64,000 nucleotides of DNA from Tautonia plasticadhaerens (GCF_007752535.1 NZ_CP036426.1:682001-746000); one strand, 5' to 3'. Shown: positions 9,189 through 18,508, numbered from the stretch's first letter. Translations and numbers: made by a program. The notes: generated by a model from the letters alone, not told the origin.

Positions 9189-9599
9189 TCAGTCCGCGAG
9201 GTGGCAGACTCGATCGAGGAACCGGACGCAATCGACCGGTTTCCGCTGGACGTCATCGAACGTGTGTCGGAGCTCTCCGAGCTGGGAGTCGTCCAGCGAC
9301 TCGGCGGTGATCAGGATCAGGCCGAGCGTGGGGAACCGGGCCCGGAGCCGGAGGCCCAGGCCCCGGCCGTCGAGCCCGGGCATGCAGAGGTCGGTGATCA
9401 CCAGCCGGGGGATTCGGTCCCCGCAGAGGTCCAGCGCCTCGTCCCCGGAGCCGACCGCGACGCATCGCATCCCGGCGTCGAGCAGCAGGCACGCGATCGC
9501 CTGCCGACCGGTCGGGTCGTCGTCGACGAGCAGGATAAACGGGGGTGAGTTGCCCGAAGACGCGTCGGCGCCTTCGGGGTCGCTCAAGAGGGTCCTCAT
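9189..9599 (-). CDS. Single-domain response regulator
   Basis: The product is essentially one receiver (CheY-like) domain of about 136 residues with no output domain. The acidic cluster VDDD is at 25-28, the phospho-acceptor is Asp70 in VITDLCMPGLDG, the switch Thr is in LITAES and the conserved Lys in QRKP. I chose the ATG at 9599 because GGGAG lies 8 bases upstream; an ATG at 9620 and a longer frame to 9683 are alternatives. It lies just downstream of a histidine-kinase-like gene on the same strand, so the two probably form a phosphotransfer pair. With no DNA-binding domain it should act through protein contact. Confidence 0.85.
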   Translation of the reverse strand: MRTLLSDPEGADASSGNSPPFILLVDDDPTGRQAIACLLLDAGMRCVAVGSGDEALDLCGDRIPRLVITDLCMPGLDGRGLGLRLRARFPTLGLILITAESLDDSQLGELRHTFDDVQRKPVDCVRFLDRVCHLAD

Positions 9600-9693
9600 C
9601 GGCGCCACTCCCGTTGACATGAGATAGGGACTCGATGTGGACTCTGGGTTCGGGGCCCGCCGGGCCCCGGTGCCGGACCGCAAGCATCAAGAG

Positions 9694-10362
9694 TCAGTCG
9701 GATGGCATGCGAAGCTCGATCGAGGGGTGATCGTCGTGGACGGTGAGCGATCCCCCGTGCGAGGCCACGACTCGAGCGAGGAGCGGGAGGGCCAGGCTCT
9801 CGACCTCGTCGCACGAGAGGCGAATGAGGCGGTCATCCGCCTCGAATCGAATGACGCAGCGATCCACGTCCCGGCCCCAGCTGAGCCGGATCACCGCGGA
9901 CGGCGAGCCGATCCGGGACCAGGCGGCGACCAGTCCGTCGAGGCCCTGCCCGAGCCTCATCCAGTCCCCTCGGCACCACAGGGGCTCCCCCGGCCCCTCG
10001 GCTTCGAGCCGAATCTCGCGACGGCCCAGCTCGTTCCTCCACTCGTCGAGGCGATGTCCGAGCCACTCGGAGAGGTCCCCCGGGGTCGGCGCCGGGTGCA
10101 ACGGGGCGCAGAAGACCTGGAGCTGATCAAGGAGCGTCTCGATCGATCGGCATGCCTCCTCGGACCTCCCCCATTCGACGACCGGCCCGTCGGCCGAGAG
10201 GCGACGAGCCAGGTAGAGGCTCAATTTCATGCTGTTCAGCCGGTTCCGGAGTCGATGGCAGTAGCGATCCAGGCGCAACTGGATCAGGGCGATCCGGTCC
10301 GGCTCATCGACACTCCTCAGCAGCGCTCCGGCCAATCCCTCGACCTGCCCCGCTGTGCCCAT
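9694..10362 (-). CDS. Degenerate histidine-kinase-like or phosphotransfer protein
   Basis: The 222-residue product starts at ATG 10362, preceded by GGAGGCGAG. Residues about 30-55 resemble a kinase dimerisation/phosphoacceptor helix with His36 in YCHRLRNRLNSMKL. A region at about 110-220 looks like a histidine-kinase ATPase fold and ends in VVASHGGSLTVHD, the usual G2-like segment. However, the N-box asparagine and the DxGxG motif are not visible, so ATP hydrolysis is doubtful. There is no sensor or membrane segment. It is the upstream neighbour of the single-domain regulator and probably passes or removes phosphate from it. An alternative is a scaffold resembling Spo0B/ChpT-type phosphotransferases, which also have degenerate ATPase domains. 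Confidence 0.7.
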   Translation of the reverse strand: MGTAGQVEGLAGALLRSVDEPDRIALIQLRLDRYCHRLRNRLNSMKLSLYLARRLSADGPVVEWGRSEEACRSIETLLDQLQVFCAPLHPAPTPGDLSEWLGHRLDEWRNELGRREIRLEAEGPGEPLWCRGDWMRLGQGLDGLVAAWSRIGSPSAVIRLSWGRDVDRCVIRFEADDRLIRLSCDEVESLALPLLARVVASHGGSLTVHDDHPSIELRMPSD

Positions 10363-10703
10363 CTCGCCTCCGAGTCGTCTTGATCGAGGTGCCCGCGACC
10401 TCCGGGACCATCCGAGCTTAATCACGGAGCCCCAAGCGGGGGATGCGGTCTCGCCAATGCAACCGGAATGCCGCTCGGCCTCACGGGCCCCGGCACGGCT
10501 CCAAGCGCCCGGCCCCGTCATCCCTTGTGGCGGGTGGAGCCGGGCGGGGATTTCGCGGTGGGCGGCTCGACGGGAAGCTCGCTTCTCGTTCTCCGATCGG
10601 TCCAAAGGGAAATGGGAACCCATTTACCCCGGACGAACCGGCCCCGGTCGGCGAGGCCGACCGGGGCCGGGGGGGCATCGGGCTTCGACTGGGTGCACGG
10701 TGT
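10363..10703. other. 341-base non-coding gap with two palindromes
   Basis: No convincing gene lies between the kinase-like gene and parB. The gap holds the parB terminator hairpin and, next to it, a separate AT-richer palindrome AAATGGGAACCCATTT at 10610-10625. That palindrome shares the word GAACCCATTT with the repeats near 62 kb. The remaining sequence shows nothing I recognise. Confidence 0.5.
10640..10668 (-). terminator. Terminator hairpin after parB
   Basis: GGCCCCGGTCGGC and its perfect complement form a 13-bp stem with a GAG loop, 36 bases past the parB stop codon in the direction of transcription. No strict U-tract follows, though the minus strand continues into a T-containing stretch. 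Confidence 0.65.
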
Positions 10704-11681
10704 TCAGCCGGACCACTCGTGCTGGTGCAGGTGTTCCTCGTGGTGGTGGTGCTCCCCGGGGGGATGGTCGAGGACGGCATCCGGCGCGGGGGACCACTCG
10801 CCCCCTCGGATCATGCCGCTGATCCGCTCGAACTGGTCGCGGGTGGCGAAGTCGATGACGATCTGGCCCTTGTCTTCCCCCTTGACCTTGATCAGCACGT
10901 TCGTCTCGAACCGGGTCTTGAGGAGATCTTCCAGGTCGGAGACGTGAGGTGGACGGGCCGCGTGGGCCTGATCGACCCGGATCCGGGCCCGGCCCGGGGT
11001 GGGCTCGCCGGTCTTGACGAGCGCCTCGGTCTGCCGGACGGAGAGCTTCTCGCCGATCACCCGGCGGCACGCCTCGGCCTGCTCCGAGGGGTCCTGGATC
11101 GACAGCAGGGCCCGGGCGTGGCCGGGGCTGATCTGCTCGCTGACAACGGCGTGTTGCAGCTCTTCGGGCAGATCCAGCAACCGGAGCAGGTTCGAGAGGG
11201 TCGAACGGTCGATCCCCAGCCTCCCGGCGAGTTCCTCCTGGGTGCCGCCGTAAGAGTCGAGGTAGTTGCGGAATGCCTGGGCCTTCTCGATCGCGTTGAG
11301 GTCCTTCCGCTGGAGGTTCTCGACGATGGCCAGCTCGTTGACCCGCTGGTCGTCCAGCTCCAGGATCCGGGCCGGGACTTCGGCCAGGTGGGCCTCGACG
11401 GCGGCCCTGAGCCGACGCTCGCCGGCGATCACCTGGAATCGTTCGCCGGACGGCCGGACCAGGATCGGCTGGAGCATGCCGTGCTGGCGGAGCGAATCGG
11501 CCAGCGAGGCGATCTCGTCCGCATCGAAGATCCGCCGGGGCTGGTACGGATTCGGGTCGATCTGGTCGACGGCCAGGTGGGCCAGCTCGGCGGCCTCGAG
11601 CGAGCCGGGCTCGAAGCCCCCCTCGTCGGTCCCGAGCAGCGCGGTCAGGCCGCGGCCGAGTCGCTTGGTGTTCTTAGTCAC
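10704..11681 (-). CDS. parB: Chromosome-partitioning protein ParB
   Basis: The 325-residue ParB/Spo0J protein binds parS and, as a CTP-dependent clamp, loads the segregation machinery. The N-terminal ParB domain spans about 35-130, with NPYQPRRIFD and the CTP-binding-site GERRLRA (ViAGERRLRAA). The ELAIVENLQRKDLNAIEKA segment follows, then a helix-turn-helix in TQEELAGRLGIDRSTLSNLLRLL at about 145-170 that reads parS. A dimerisation region is at about 250-290. The last 20 residues are histidine-rich (GEHHHHEEHLHQHEW), an unusual tail that might bind metal. The start overlaps the end of parA by 8 bases, so the two are co-translated. Confidence 0.95.
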   Translation of the reverse strand: MTKNTKRLGRGLTALLGTDEGGFEPGSLEAAELAHLAVDQIDPNPYQPRRIFDADEIASLADSLRQHGMLQPILVRPSGERFQVIAGERRLRAAVEAHLAEVPARILELDDQRVNELAIVENLQRKDLNAIEKAQAFRNYLDSYGGTQEELAGRLGIDRSTLSNLLRLLDLPEELQHAVVSEQISPGHARALLSIQDPSEQAEACRRVIGEKLSVRQTEALVKTGEPTPGRARIRVDQAHAARPPHVSDLEDLLKTRFETNVLIKVKGEDKGQIVIDFATRDQFERISGMIRGGEWSPAPDAVLDHPPGEHHHHEEHLHQHEWSG

Positions 11682-12420
11682 GATCGATGACCTCCAATGT
11701 CAGCTCGACGTAGGCCCGGGCCCCCCTGGCCCGAGGCGCGTAATCGAGGACGCTCAGGCCGTGGCTGGGCGCCTCGCTGATGGACACGTCACGCGGGATC
11801 ACCGTGTCGAACACGGCGTCGTCGAAGTAGCCGCGCACCTCGTTGGCGACCTCGTTGGCCAGCTCCAGCTCGGGGTCGTGCATGGTGAGCACGATGCCGC
11901 CGATCTCCAGCCGCCGATTGTCCCGGGCCTTGGTCTGGCGCGCCAGCTCGATGATCTGCGAGAGCCCCTCCATCGCGAAGTATTCGCACTGGATCGGGAT
12001 GTAGACCTCGGCCGACGCCCCCAGGCTCGCCCGGGTGAGCTGCCCGAGCGACGGCGGGCAGTCGATCAGGATGTAGTCGTAGGTGGAAAGCTCGGTGGTG
12101 AGCTGCTGCCTCAGCTCCGACGCCCGCTGGCGGTTCGAGGCCGAGAGGGCGTCGGCGTCGGCCAGGCTCTGCGACCCTGGCAGGACCGAGAGCCCCTCCT
12201 GGCCGGTCATCACGACCGTCTCGGCCAGCGGCTTGCCCGCCAGCAGCGGGTGCCTCCGGGCGGGCTCGACGCCCAGGCCGCTCGTGGCGTTGCACTGCGG
12301 GTCGACGTCGATGACCAGCGCCGACCTGCCCGCCTTGGCCAGCCCGGCCGCCAGGTTGATTGCGGTGGTCGTCTTGCCGACCCCGCCCTTCTGGTTGGCC
12401 ACGCTGATGATCTTGGCCAC
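11674..12420 (-). CDS. parA: Chromosome-partitioning ATPase ParA/Soj
   Basis: The 248-residue Soj-type ParA has the deviant Walker A motif QKGGVGKTTTAINL at residues about 10-23, Walker A' aspartate in VIDVDPQCNATSGLG, and Walker B in YDYILIDCPPSLG. It lacks an N-terminal helix-turn-helix, as expected for chromosomal ParA. It binds DNA non-specifically with ATP and moves ParB-parS complexes. It is the first gene of the parA-parB operon, overlapping parB by 8 bases; the 196 bases upstream should hold the promoter, but no clear -35/-10 could be assigned. Confidence 0.95.
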   Translation of the reverse strand: MAKIISVANQKGGVGKTTTAINLAAGLAKAGRSALVIDVDPQCNATSGLGVEPARRHPLLAGKPLAETVVMTGQEGLSVLPGSQSLADADALSASNRQRASELRQQLTTELSTYDYILIDCPPSLGQLTRASLGASAEVYIPIQCEYFAMEGLSQIIELARQTKARDNRRLEIGGIVLTMHDPELELANEVANEVRGYFDDAVFDTVIPRDVSISEAPSHGLSVLDYAPRARGARAYVELTLEVIDRD

Positions 12421-12616
12421 GGTCGAGGATCCTCCCGCCTACCTGGGACCGGTCGGGCGGGCTCGGACGATCGCTCGATGGGGAGGGTTCGGCGGGGTTT
12501 CGGGCGTCCGTGCCCGCTCGGCGTTCGAGAAGAGACCAACGAGGAGATGATGCCGGGGCGTGCCGATCGCGATGGATCGGGCGGGAATGTAGCCGGGCCC
12601 CCCTGCCCTGTAAAGC

Positions 12617-13999
12617 TCAAGTGGCTCTCGACCGGTCGTCTCCGCTCAACGACCGGCGGAGTCGCTCCGCTTCGAGGCGGAGCGCGTCGCTCATCGAGAC
12701 CGGGGCGAGCGGCACCGGGTCCAGCTCCCGCATCCCCTCGGGTAGCGCGGCGACTTGCTCGGCGCGATGGGCGCGGATTACGTCGAGCCGGGGCATTCCC
12801 CTGACGAGCGACCCGTCGCGGACGACCTGGGCCAGAAGCGGCTCCCCCGGGTGCGTCTCGTCGCATCGTGCGACGAGGTCGCCGAGGAGGAGGCCCCGTT
12901 CGTCCCGACGTCGGAAGACCTGCTTGGCCAGGGGGACGCTGGCCTTGTCCTTGCTCAGCTTGATCCGGCCCTCCCCGTCGATCGCCACGAGCTTGTAGAC
13001 CATGCCGATCGAGGGGGCATCCCGGCTGGTGATCACCTCGGTCCCGACCCCGAAGACGTCGATCGGCGCATCGTTCTGGACGAGGCGGGCGATGGCCCAC
13101 TCGTCGAGGTCGCCGCTCGCGACGATCCGGACCCCGGCCCGATCCGAGGCGTCGAGGATCGCCCTCGCCCCCCGGGAGAGCTGCAGCAGGTCCCCGCTGT
13201 CGAGCCGGACCCCCTGAATCGGCGGCTCGATCGCCGCGGCCCGGCGGACGCCCCCCAGCGTCTCGTACGTGTCGACCAGCATCGTGGCGGTGCCGCCGAA
13301 GTGGCGGGAGAATGCCTCGAAGGCGGCGCACTCGTCGCCGAAGGACTGGACCCAGGAATGGGCCATCGTGCCGACGGCGGGGATTCCCAGCCGCCGGGCG
13401 GCCTCGACGTGACTGGTCCCGTCGAACCCCGCGATGTAAGCCGATCGGGCGGCCAGGAGCGGGGCCATCGGCCCGTGGCCGCGACGGGCGCCGAACTCCA
13501 CCACGGACCGCCCCGAGGCGGCCTCGATCACCCGGGCCGCCTTCGAGGCGACCATGGTCGGGTAGGCGATCGCGTTGATCAGGAAGGTTTCGACCCATTG
13601 CGCCTGCTCGATCGGCGCTTCGACCCTGACTAGGGGCTCGCCGGGGAAGGCGACGGTCCCCTCGGGAATCGCCCAGACGTCCCCGGCGAACCGGAGCGAA
13701 CGGAGGTGGTCGAACCAGCCGTCATCGATGCCGGAGAACGAGGGATGGGCCCGGAGCCAGTTGACCTGTTCCTCCGAGAACCGCAACCGGAGTAGCCCCT
13801 CGATCGCCTGCTCCAGCCCCGCGAAGACGAGGTAGGCCCGGTTCTGCGGGAGGTTGCGGACGAACAGCTCGAACGTCGCCGGGATCTCCGCCATGCCCTC
13901 GGCCGCGTAGCCGGCCATCATGGTCAGCTCGTAGAGGTCGGTCAGCGTCCCGAGCGACTCGGGGTCCGGCCAGAGCGAAACGAACGGGGCGGCGGGCAT
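12617..13999 (-). CDS. pncB: Nicotinate phosphoribosyltransferase
   Basis: The 460-residue product carries the hallmarks of NAPRTase. An N-terminal TDLYELTMMAGY lies at about 20-31, SVVEFGARRGHGP carries the phosphorylated-His and substrate region, GTMAHSW follows, and RLDSGDLLQLSRGAR binds the PRPP/phosphate moiety. It converts nicotinate and PRPP to nicotinate mononucleotide in NAD salvage. I chose the ATG at 13999 because GGAGG lies 8 bases upstream; the frame stays open to 14029. It lies 45 bases downstream of a glycosyltransferase gene on the same strand and may be cotranscribed, though the functions are unrelated. Confidence 0.92.
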   Translation of the reverse strand: MPAAPFVSLWPDPESLGTLTDLYELTMMAGYAAEGMAEIPATFELFVRNLPQNRAYLVFAGLEQAIEGLLRLRFSEEQVNWLRAHPSFSGIDDGWFDHLRSLRFAGDVWAIPEGTVAFPGEPLVRVEAPIEQAQWVETFLINAIAYPTMVASKAARVIEAASGRSVVEFGARRGHGPMAPLLAARSAYIAGFDGTSHVEAARRLGIPAVGTMAHSWVQSFGDECAAFEAFSRHFGGTATMLVDTYETLGGVRRAAAIEPPIQGVRLDSGDLLQLSRGARAILDASDRAGVRIVASGDLDEWAIARLVQNDAPIDVFGVGTEVITSRDAPSIGMVYKLVAIDGEGRIKLSKDKASVPLAKQVFRRRDERGLLLGDLVARCDETHPGEPLLAQVVRDGSLVRGMPRLDVIRAHRAEQVAALPEGMRELDPVPLAPVSMSDALRLEAERLRRSLSGDDRSRAT

Positions 14000-14044
14000 G
14001 GGACGAGCCTCCGGTCGGGTCCGATCCACTCGAATTCGACCGGC

Positions 14045-15835
14045 TCACCGGGCCTCAAACAACCAGAACATCCCGGTCCCCGCCAGCCCCGACCCGGGAG
14101 GAGCACGCTGGGCGAGCCCGGAATCCGCTCTCCCGAGGTGGGGCATCGAGGCGTCGTACACCTGCTCGGGCCGGGCATCGAGCAGGGCCGCGATCGATGC
14201 GGGGTATTCCGCCTCGGGCTGTGCGAGCCCCCAGGACGAGCCCTCACGCAGGGCTCCCGACCGCTCCACCCCCATCCCCGAATCGATCACGGCGAACTCC
14301 GTGACGCCCGCCGGAGTTGAGCGGAGCGATTCGAGGTCGACGTGGGTCGAGACCGGCATCCCCGACTGCAGGAGGTAGAACCGCAGCGGCGGCCGTGCAT
14401 ACAGGTGGAATCGGGACACCTTCGGTCCCCCCGGTGGCGCCGTCAGGCGGAGTCGCTCCGAGAGGGTCCGGATCCCGTCGCTCCGCGCGAGCGGATCCGG
14501 GAACCAACGCACCCGGTCCGGCAAGAGCCACGGGCCGATGAACGCCATTATCACCGAGGCCACTGCGGCGACCGCGAGCGGTGCCGGTCGCCGACTCACC
14601 TCCCGAGCGACATCCAGCCCTTCGGCGTCGCCGTGGAGTTGCCGCAGGATCGAGGCGATCAGCCCGCCCGAGACGACCCAACTCGCCGCGAGCGTCGGCA
14701 GCCAGAGCCTCGCGTATGGGTGGTAAAGCGGGGTCGAGGCGGCCATCGCCAGGAACCACGTGCCCGCCAACCTGGCCGAGGGGCGACGATCTGCCAGCAG
14801 CACCGGAGACCACGCCAGCGCCGCCCACCAGGTCAGGTTCGCGGGGGCGGCGGCGATCGAGGCGGCCGCCAGGGCCAGGGCGACGACCGGGCCGGGCCGG
14901 CGGAACCGCCCCCATGATCGGGTCGATCCCCCCTGCCCGATTGCCGATCCGACCCAGGCCAGGCCGATCGAGAGTGACAGCCACGACACCACACCCCGGA
15001 GCCGACCCCCCAGCGACTGGGCCTGTGCCATGTGCTGCTGCCAGTTCGGCCACCACCCCGGAATCCCATCGACGTAGCTCCGGTGATGGGCCAACAACCC
15101 CGCGTACCCGGTCGTCCGCTCGACGAAGAGGAACCAGGGTGCGTAGACGAGCGCCGCCACCGTGGCCGAGAGCAGCCCGTACCCCAGAGCCCTCGGCGCG
15201 GAAGTCCGACCGCTCCCCGGCCGGATCGCGCCCACGCCGACCGCCGTGGCCACGATCGCCCCGACCATCCAGCCGTTGTACTTGACGAGCTGCGCCAGGC
15301 CGACGAGCAGGCCGAACCACGCCGCCCGCCTCGCCCCCGGACGCTCGAGGAACCTGGCGCCTGCGATCATCCCCAGCGACCAGCTGAGCAGGAACGTCGC
15401 ATCGGTCAGCCCGGTCCGGGAGAAGACGACATGGGGTCCCGCCATCGCCGCCAGGGCGGCGGTCGCGGCCCCCGCCCCGGGACCGAAGGCGTGACGCGAC
15501 ATCCAGGCGAGGGCGGGGATCGTGAGCACCCCGGCCAGGATCGACACCAGGATCGCCGCGGTCCCCGAGACCCCGATCGCCGCGTAGGCCAGACCGACGA
15601 GCACCGGATAGCCGGGGGGGGCGTATGGGACGAGCCCCAGGTCGATCGCCAGCAGCCCGCCCTCGGCGAAGATCCAGGTCGCCGCCTGGGCGTAGATCCC
15701 CTCGTCGAAGTGGTCGAGCCCCAGCGTCCCCAGCCCCTTGAGCCGGAGACCGGAGCCGAGGAGGGTCATGGCGAGGACCCAGATCGTCTCCCGGCCGAAG
15801 CGTCCCGAAGGCGTGACGTTCTCCATGTCTGGCAT
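14045..15835 (-). CDS. ArnT/PMT-like membrane glycosyltransferase (GT39-like)
   Basis: The roughly 597-residue product has about eleven hydrophobic segments. Early on it carries the acidic loop motif LDHFDEGIYAQAA, matching the catalytic DE loop of PMT/ArnT (GT-C fold) enzymes, which transfer sugars from a polyprenyl-phosphate donor. A later extracytoplasmic C-terminal region (about 460-590) is soluble-looking. The start was placed at ATG 15835; an ATG three codons further in is an alternative, and the frame beyond 15835 is Arg-rich and improbable. The acceptor is unknown: it may be protein, lipid or wall polymer. It is divergent from the HDAC-like gene, and a parS-like site lies just upstream. 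Confidence 0.8.
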   Translation of the reverse strand: MPDMENVTPSGRFGRETIWVLAMTLLGSGLRLKGLGTLGLDHFDEGIYAQAATWIFAEGGLLAIDLGLVPYAPPGYPVLVGLAYAAIGVSGTAAILVSILAGVLTIPALAWMSRHAFGPGAGAATAALAAMAGPHVVFSRTGLTDATFLLSWSLGMIAGARFLERPGARRAAWFGLLVGLAQLVKYNGWMVGAIVATAVGVGAIRPGSGRTSAPRALGYGLLSATVAALVYAPWFLFVERTTGYAGLLAHHRSYVDGIPGWWPNWQQHMAQAQSLGGRLRGVVSWLSLSIGLAWVGSAIGQGGSTRSWGRFRRPGPVVALALAAASIAAAPANLTWWAALAWSPVLLADRRPSARLAGTWFLAMAASTPLYHPYARLWLPTLAASWVVSGGLIASILRQLHGDAEGLDVAREVSRRPAPLAVAAVASVIMAFIGPWLLPDRVRWFPDPLARSDGIRTLSERLRLTAPPGGPKVSRFHLYARPPLRFYLLQSGMPVSTHVDLESLRSTPAGVTEFAVIDSGMGVERSGALREGSSWGLAQPEAEYPASIAALLDARPEQVYDASMPHLGRADSGLAQRAPPGSGLAGTGMFWLFEAR

Positions 15836-15868
15836 TCTATCCCGGCGGTCGGCGGGCCGCCCGCCCCA

Positions 15869-15884
15869 AGTTCCACGTGGAACC
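15869..15884. other. parS-like site
   Basis: AGTTCCACGTGGAACC contains the perfect 14-base palindrome GTTCCACGTGGAAC at 15870-15883. It lies in the divergent promoter region between the glycosyltransferase and deacetylase genes, 3.4 kb from parA. The core is identical to that of the site at 20578. Confidence 0.7.
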
Positions 15885-16050
15885 GTCGACGACGTCGTGC
15901 CAGAGGTCCGATCCCCGGGAACCAGCCCACCCCGTCGTGACCCGCCCCGACGCCTCGGGTCATTGACGCCCCCCGGGCGTCTTCGTACCGTGCATCGGAT
16001 CGAGGCCCGAGACCGGGCGAGCCGCATCGCTCCCGATCGAGATCCCGCCC

Positions 16051-16998
16051 ATGGTGATGGTCCGCCTCTCCAGCGACTCCCGGATGCTCGACCACGCGCC
16101 GCCGATCGGCCACCCGGAATCCCCGGAGCGGCTGGCGACCGTAATCCGGCATCTGGAGCGGACGAGCCTCCGAGACGCCTGTCCCTCCGGGACCGTCCGC
16201 GAGGCGACGGACGAGGAACTCTTCCGGGTCCACGACGTTGGATACGTCGACTCGCTCTCCCGGTTCGAGTCGGTCGGCGGGGGCCGGATCGAGTCGGATA
16301 CGTGGCTCGGCCCCGGATCCCTCCTGGCGGCGAGGCTGGCCGCCGGGGCGGCCATCGAGGCCGTCTCCGCCGTGATCGACGGGCCTCAGAAGGTCGCCTT
16401 CTGTGCCGTCAGGCCGCCGGGGCACCACGCCAGGCCCGCGGCCGCGATGGGCTTCTGCCTGTTCGGGACCGTCGCCGCCGCGGCCTCGCACGCGATCGAG
16501 AGCAGGGGGCTGGGACGGGTCCTCGTCGTCGACTGGGACGTCCACCACGGCAACGGGACCCAGGAGATGTTCTACGCCGACGGCCGAGTCGCCTTCCTCT
16601 CCCTGCACCGCCATCCGTTCTATCCCGGGACGGGGATGAAGGACGAGACGGGGACCGGCCGGGGCCTGGGATGGACCAGGAACCTGCCGACCTCATACGG
16701 CACCCCCCGTCGGGAGATCCTCGATCGGTTCGTCTCCGAGTTGAATGAACTGGCCGACGTCACCCGGCCCGAACTCGTGCTCATCAGCGCGGGGTTCGAC
16801 GCGCACGCCAACGACCCCGTCGGCGACCTCGGGCTCGAGACCGAAGACTTCGAGACGCTCACGCACGCCGTCCAGGAGGTCGCCGACACCCACGCCGGGG
16901 GCCGGATCGTGAGCGTCCTCGAGGGCGGCTACCACCCGGCGACCCTGTCCCAGTGCGTCGAGGCCCATCTCCGGGCGCTGGGCGCGGACACCCCCTGA
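16051..16998 (+). CDS. Histone-deacetylase-family (class II) zinc deacetylase
   Basis: The 315-residue protein has all the HDAC active-site elements. The His pair is in RPPGHHA (His125, His126). The zinc ligands are in VVDWDVHHGNGTQ (Asp163, His165) and SAGFDAHANDP, and the catalytic Tyr is in EGGYHP near 293. Bacterial members hydrolyse acetyl groups from lysines, polyamines or acetoin-related substrates. The sequence is of the class II/AcuC-like type. The glycine-rich substrate loop and lack of extra domains do not reveal the substrate. It is followed 41 bases later by a symporter gene on the same strand, so the two may be cotranscribed. Confidence 0.92.
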   Translation: MVMVRLSSDSRMLDHAPPIGHPESPERLATVIRHLERTSLRDACPSGTVREATDEELFRVHDVGYVDSLSRFESVGGGRIESDTWLGPGSLLAARLAAGAAIEAVSAVIDGPQKVAFCAVRPPGHHARPAAAMGFCLFGTVAAAASHAIESRGLGRVLVVDWDVHHGNGTQEMFYADGRVAFLSLHRHPFYPGTGMKDETGTGRGLGWTRNLPTSYGTPRREILDRFVSELNELADVTRPELVLISAGFDAHANDPVGDLGLETEDFETLTHAVQEVADTHAGGRIVSVLEGGYHPATLSQCVEAHLRALGADTP

Positions 16999-17039
16999 AT
17001 TCACCCGAGCCGAATCGACCGACCACACCCTATTGCCTG

Positions 17040-18488
17040 ATGGACCAAGCAGACACCCCTCCCGGCCGTCGGGTCTCCTTCGTCACCTGCATCCTGCTCG
17101 CGATGGCGGCTGGCGCCCTGCTCGGCCAGTTCGCCCACGCGGCAATCGGGCCCGATCCGACGCTGGCGGAGCGCCTTGCGGGTCGATTGCCCGGATCGAT
17201 CGGCCCCGGGGTACTCCACGCCTGGCAGTCGCTCGGGCGATTCACCGCGACGCTCGGATACCTCGGAAGCCTGGTGGTCGACCTGATCAAGGGGCTGGCG
17301 GGCCCCTTGCTCTTCTTCGCCGTCGTCGACGCGTTCCTCCGGACCCGGGTCCGTGGCCGGAACGCGGCGCTGATGCTCGGCATCTCGGGGATCAATGCGG
17401 CGATCGCCGTGGTGATTGGCCTGACGCTCTCGAATGTGATCCGGCCCGGCCGATTCCTCCGGCAATCCGCCGGGTTGGGGGGGCAGGGGGATGCGGCCGA
17501 CCTCGAGCGCTTCGCCGTGGGCAGCCGGCCGCTCGACTTCCTCCGAGACCTGCTCGGGTTCGTTCCGACCAACCCGGTGCAGCCGTTCCTGGAGAGCTCG
17601 ATCCTCTCGATCGTGATCCTGGCCGTGCTCGGGGGCATGGCACTGCGACGGGTCAAGGACGACCAGATCCGAGACGGCCTGGAGCAGTACAGGGGGGTCG
17701 AGGATGCCGTCGCCGTCCTCTATCGGGCCATCGAAGTCGCCCTCTCCTGGGTGATCGCCCTGGTGCCGCTGGCGGTCTTCGGCGTGGTCGCCCGGACCGT
17801 GGCCGAGCAGGGGTTCGAGCCGTTCCTCGGGCTCTTCGCCTACGTCGGGGTCGCGGTCCTCGGGCTGGCGATCCAGGTGGGCATCGTCTACCAGGCGTGG
17901 GTGATCCTCGCGGCGAGGATGTCAGTCCGCCAATTCTGGTCCGGGGCGAAGGAGGCGGTCGCCTATGCCCTGGGGGCGAGCAGCAGCCTGGCGACGCTCC
18001 CGGTCACGCTCCGGTGCCTCGACCGCATGGGGGCCTCGCCGACCGCCGCCCGGCTCTCGGCCTGCGTGGGGACGAATTTCAACAACGACGGCATCCTGCT
18101 CTACGAGGCGATGGCCGTCCTGTTCGTCGCGCAGGCGTATGGGCTGGACCTCTCGATCGGTCAACAGCTGGTCGCGGCGCTCTCGTGCGTCGTGGCCGGG
18201 ATCGGGATCGCGGGCGTGCCGGAGGCGGGGCTGATCTCGCTCGCCCTGGTGCTCTCGACGGTCGGCCTGCCGCTGGAGTTGCTCCCGCTGCTGCTGACGG
18301 TCGACTGGGCCCTCTCTCGGTGCCGGGCGATGACCAACGTCGTCGCCGATATCCTCGTCGCCGTCCTGCTGGATCGGATCGGCGTGGAGTCCGAGGAACC
18401 GGCCACCCTCGACACCTCGACCGCCCCGCCCGAGTCGGCAAGGCTCGTGGGGCGGCCTCCCGCCACTCCCGGCGGGGACCGCCCCTGA
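17040..18488 (+). CDS. Dicarboxylate/amino acid:cation symporter (DAACS/SDF family)
   Basis: The product of about 482 residues starts at ATG 17040, just before the first membrane helix. It has eight or so helices plus the two re-entrant features of the family: the serine-rich loop GASSSLATLPVTLRCLDRMG and the helix motif ACVGTNFNNDGILLYEAM. The latter corresponds to the NMDGT signature of GltP/DctA but with NNDGI. Family members take up glutamate, aspartate or C4-dicarboxylates with Na+ or H+. The changed NMDGT motif and a long loop between helices make the exact substrate uncertain. Confidence 0.9.
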   Translation: MDQADTPPGRRVSFVTCILLAMAAGALLGQFAHAAIGPDPTLAERLAGRLPGSIGPGVLHAWQSLGRFTATLGYLGSLVVDLIKGLAGPLLFFAVVDAFLRTRVRGRNAALMLGISGINAAIAVVIGLTLSNVIRPGRFLRQSAGLGGQGDAADLERFAVGSRPLDFLRDLLGFVPTNPVQPFLESSILSIVILAVLGGMALRRVKDDQIRDGLEQYRGVEDAVAVLYRAIEVALSWVIALVPLAVFGVVARTVAEQGFEPFLGLFAYVGVAVLGLAIQVGIVYQAWVILAARMSVRQFWSGAKEAVAYALGASSSLATLPVTLRCLDRMGASPTAARLSACVGTNFNNDGILLYEAMAVLFVAQAYGLDLSIGQQLVAALSCVVAGIGIAGVPEAGLISLALVLSTVGLPLELLPLLLTVDWALSRCRAMTNVVADILVAVLLDRIGVESEEPATLDTSTAPPESARLVGRPPATPGGDRP

Positions 18489-18508
18489 GTATTCACGCTT
18501 CCTGGAAC

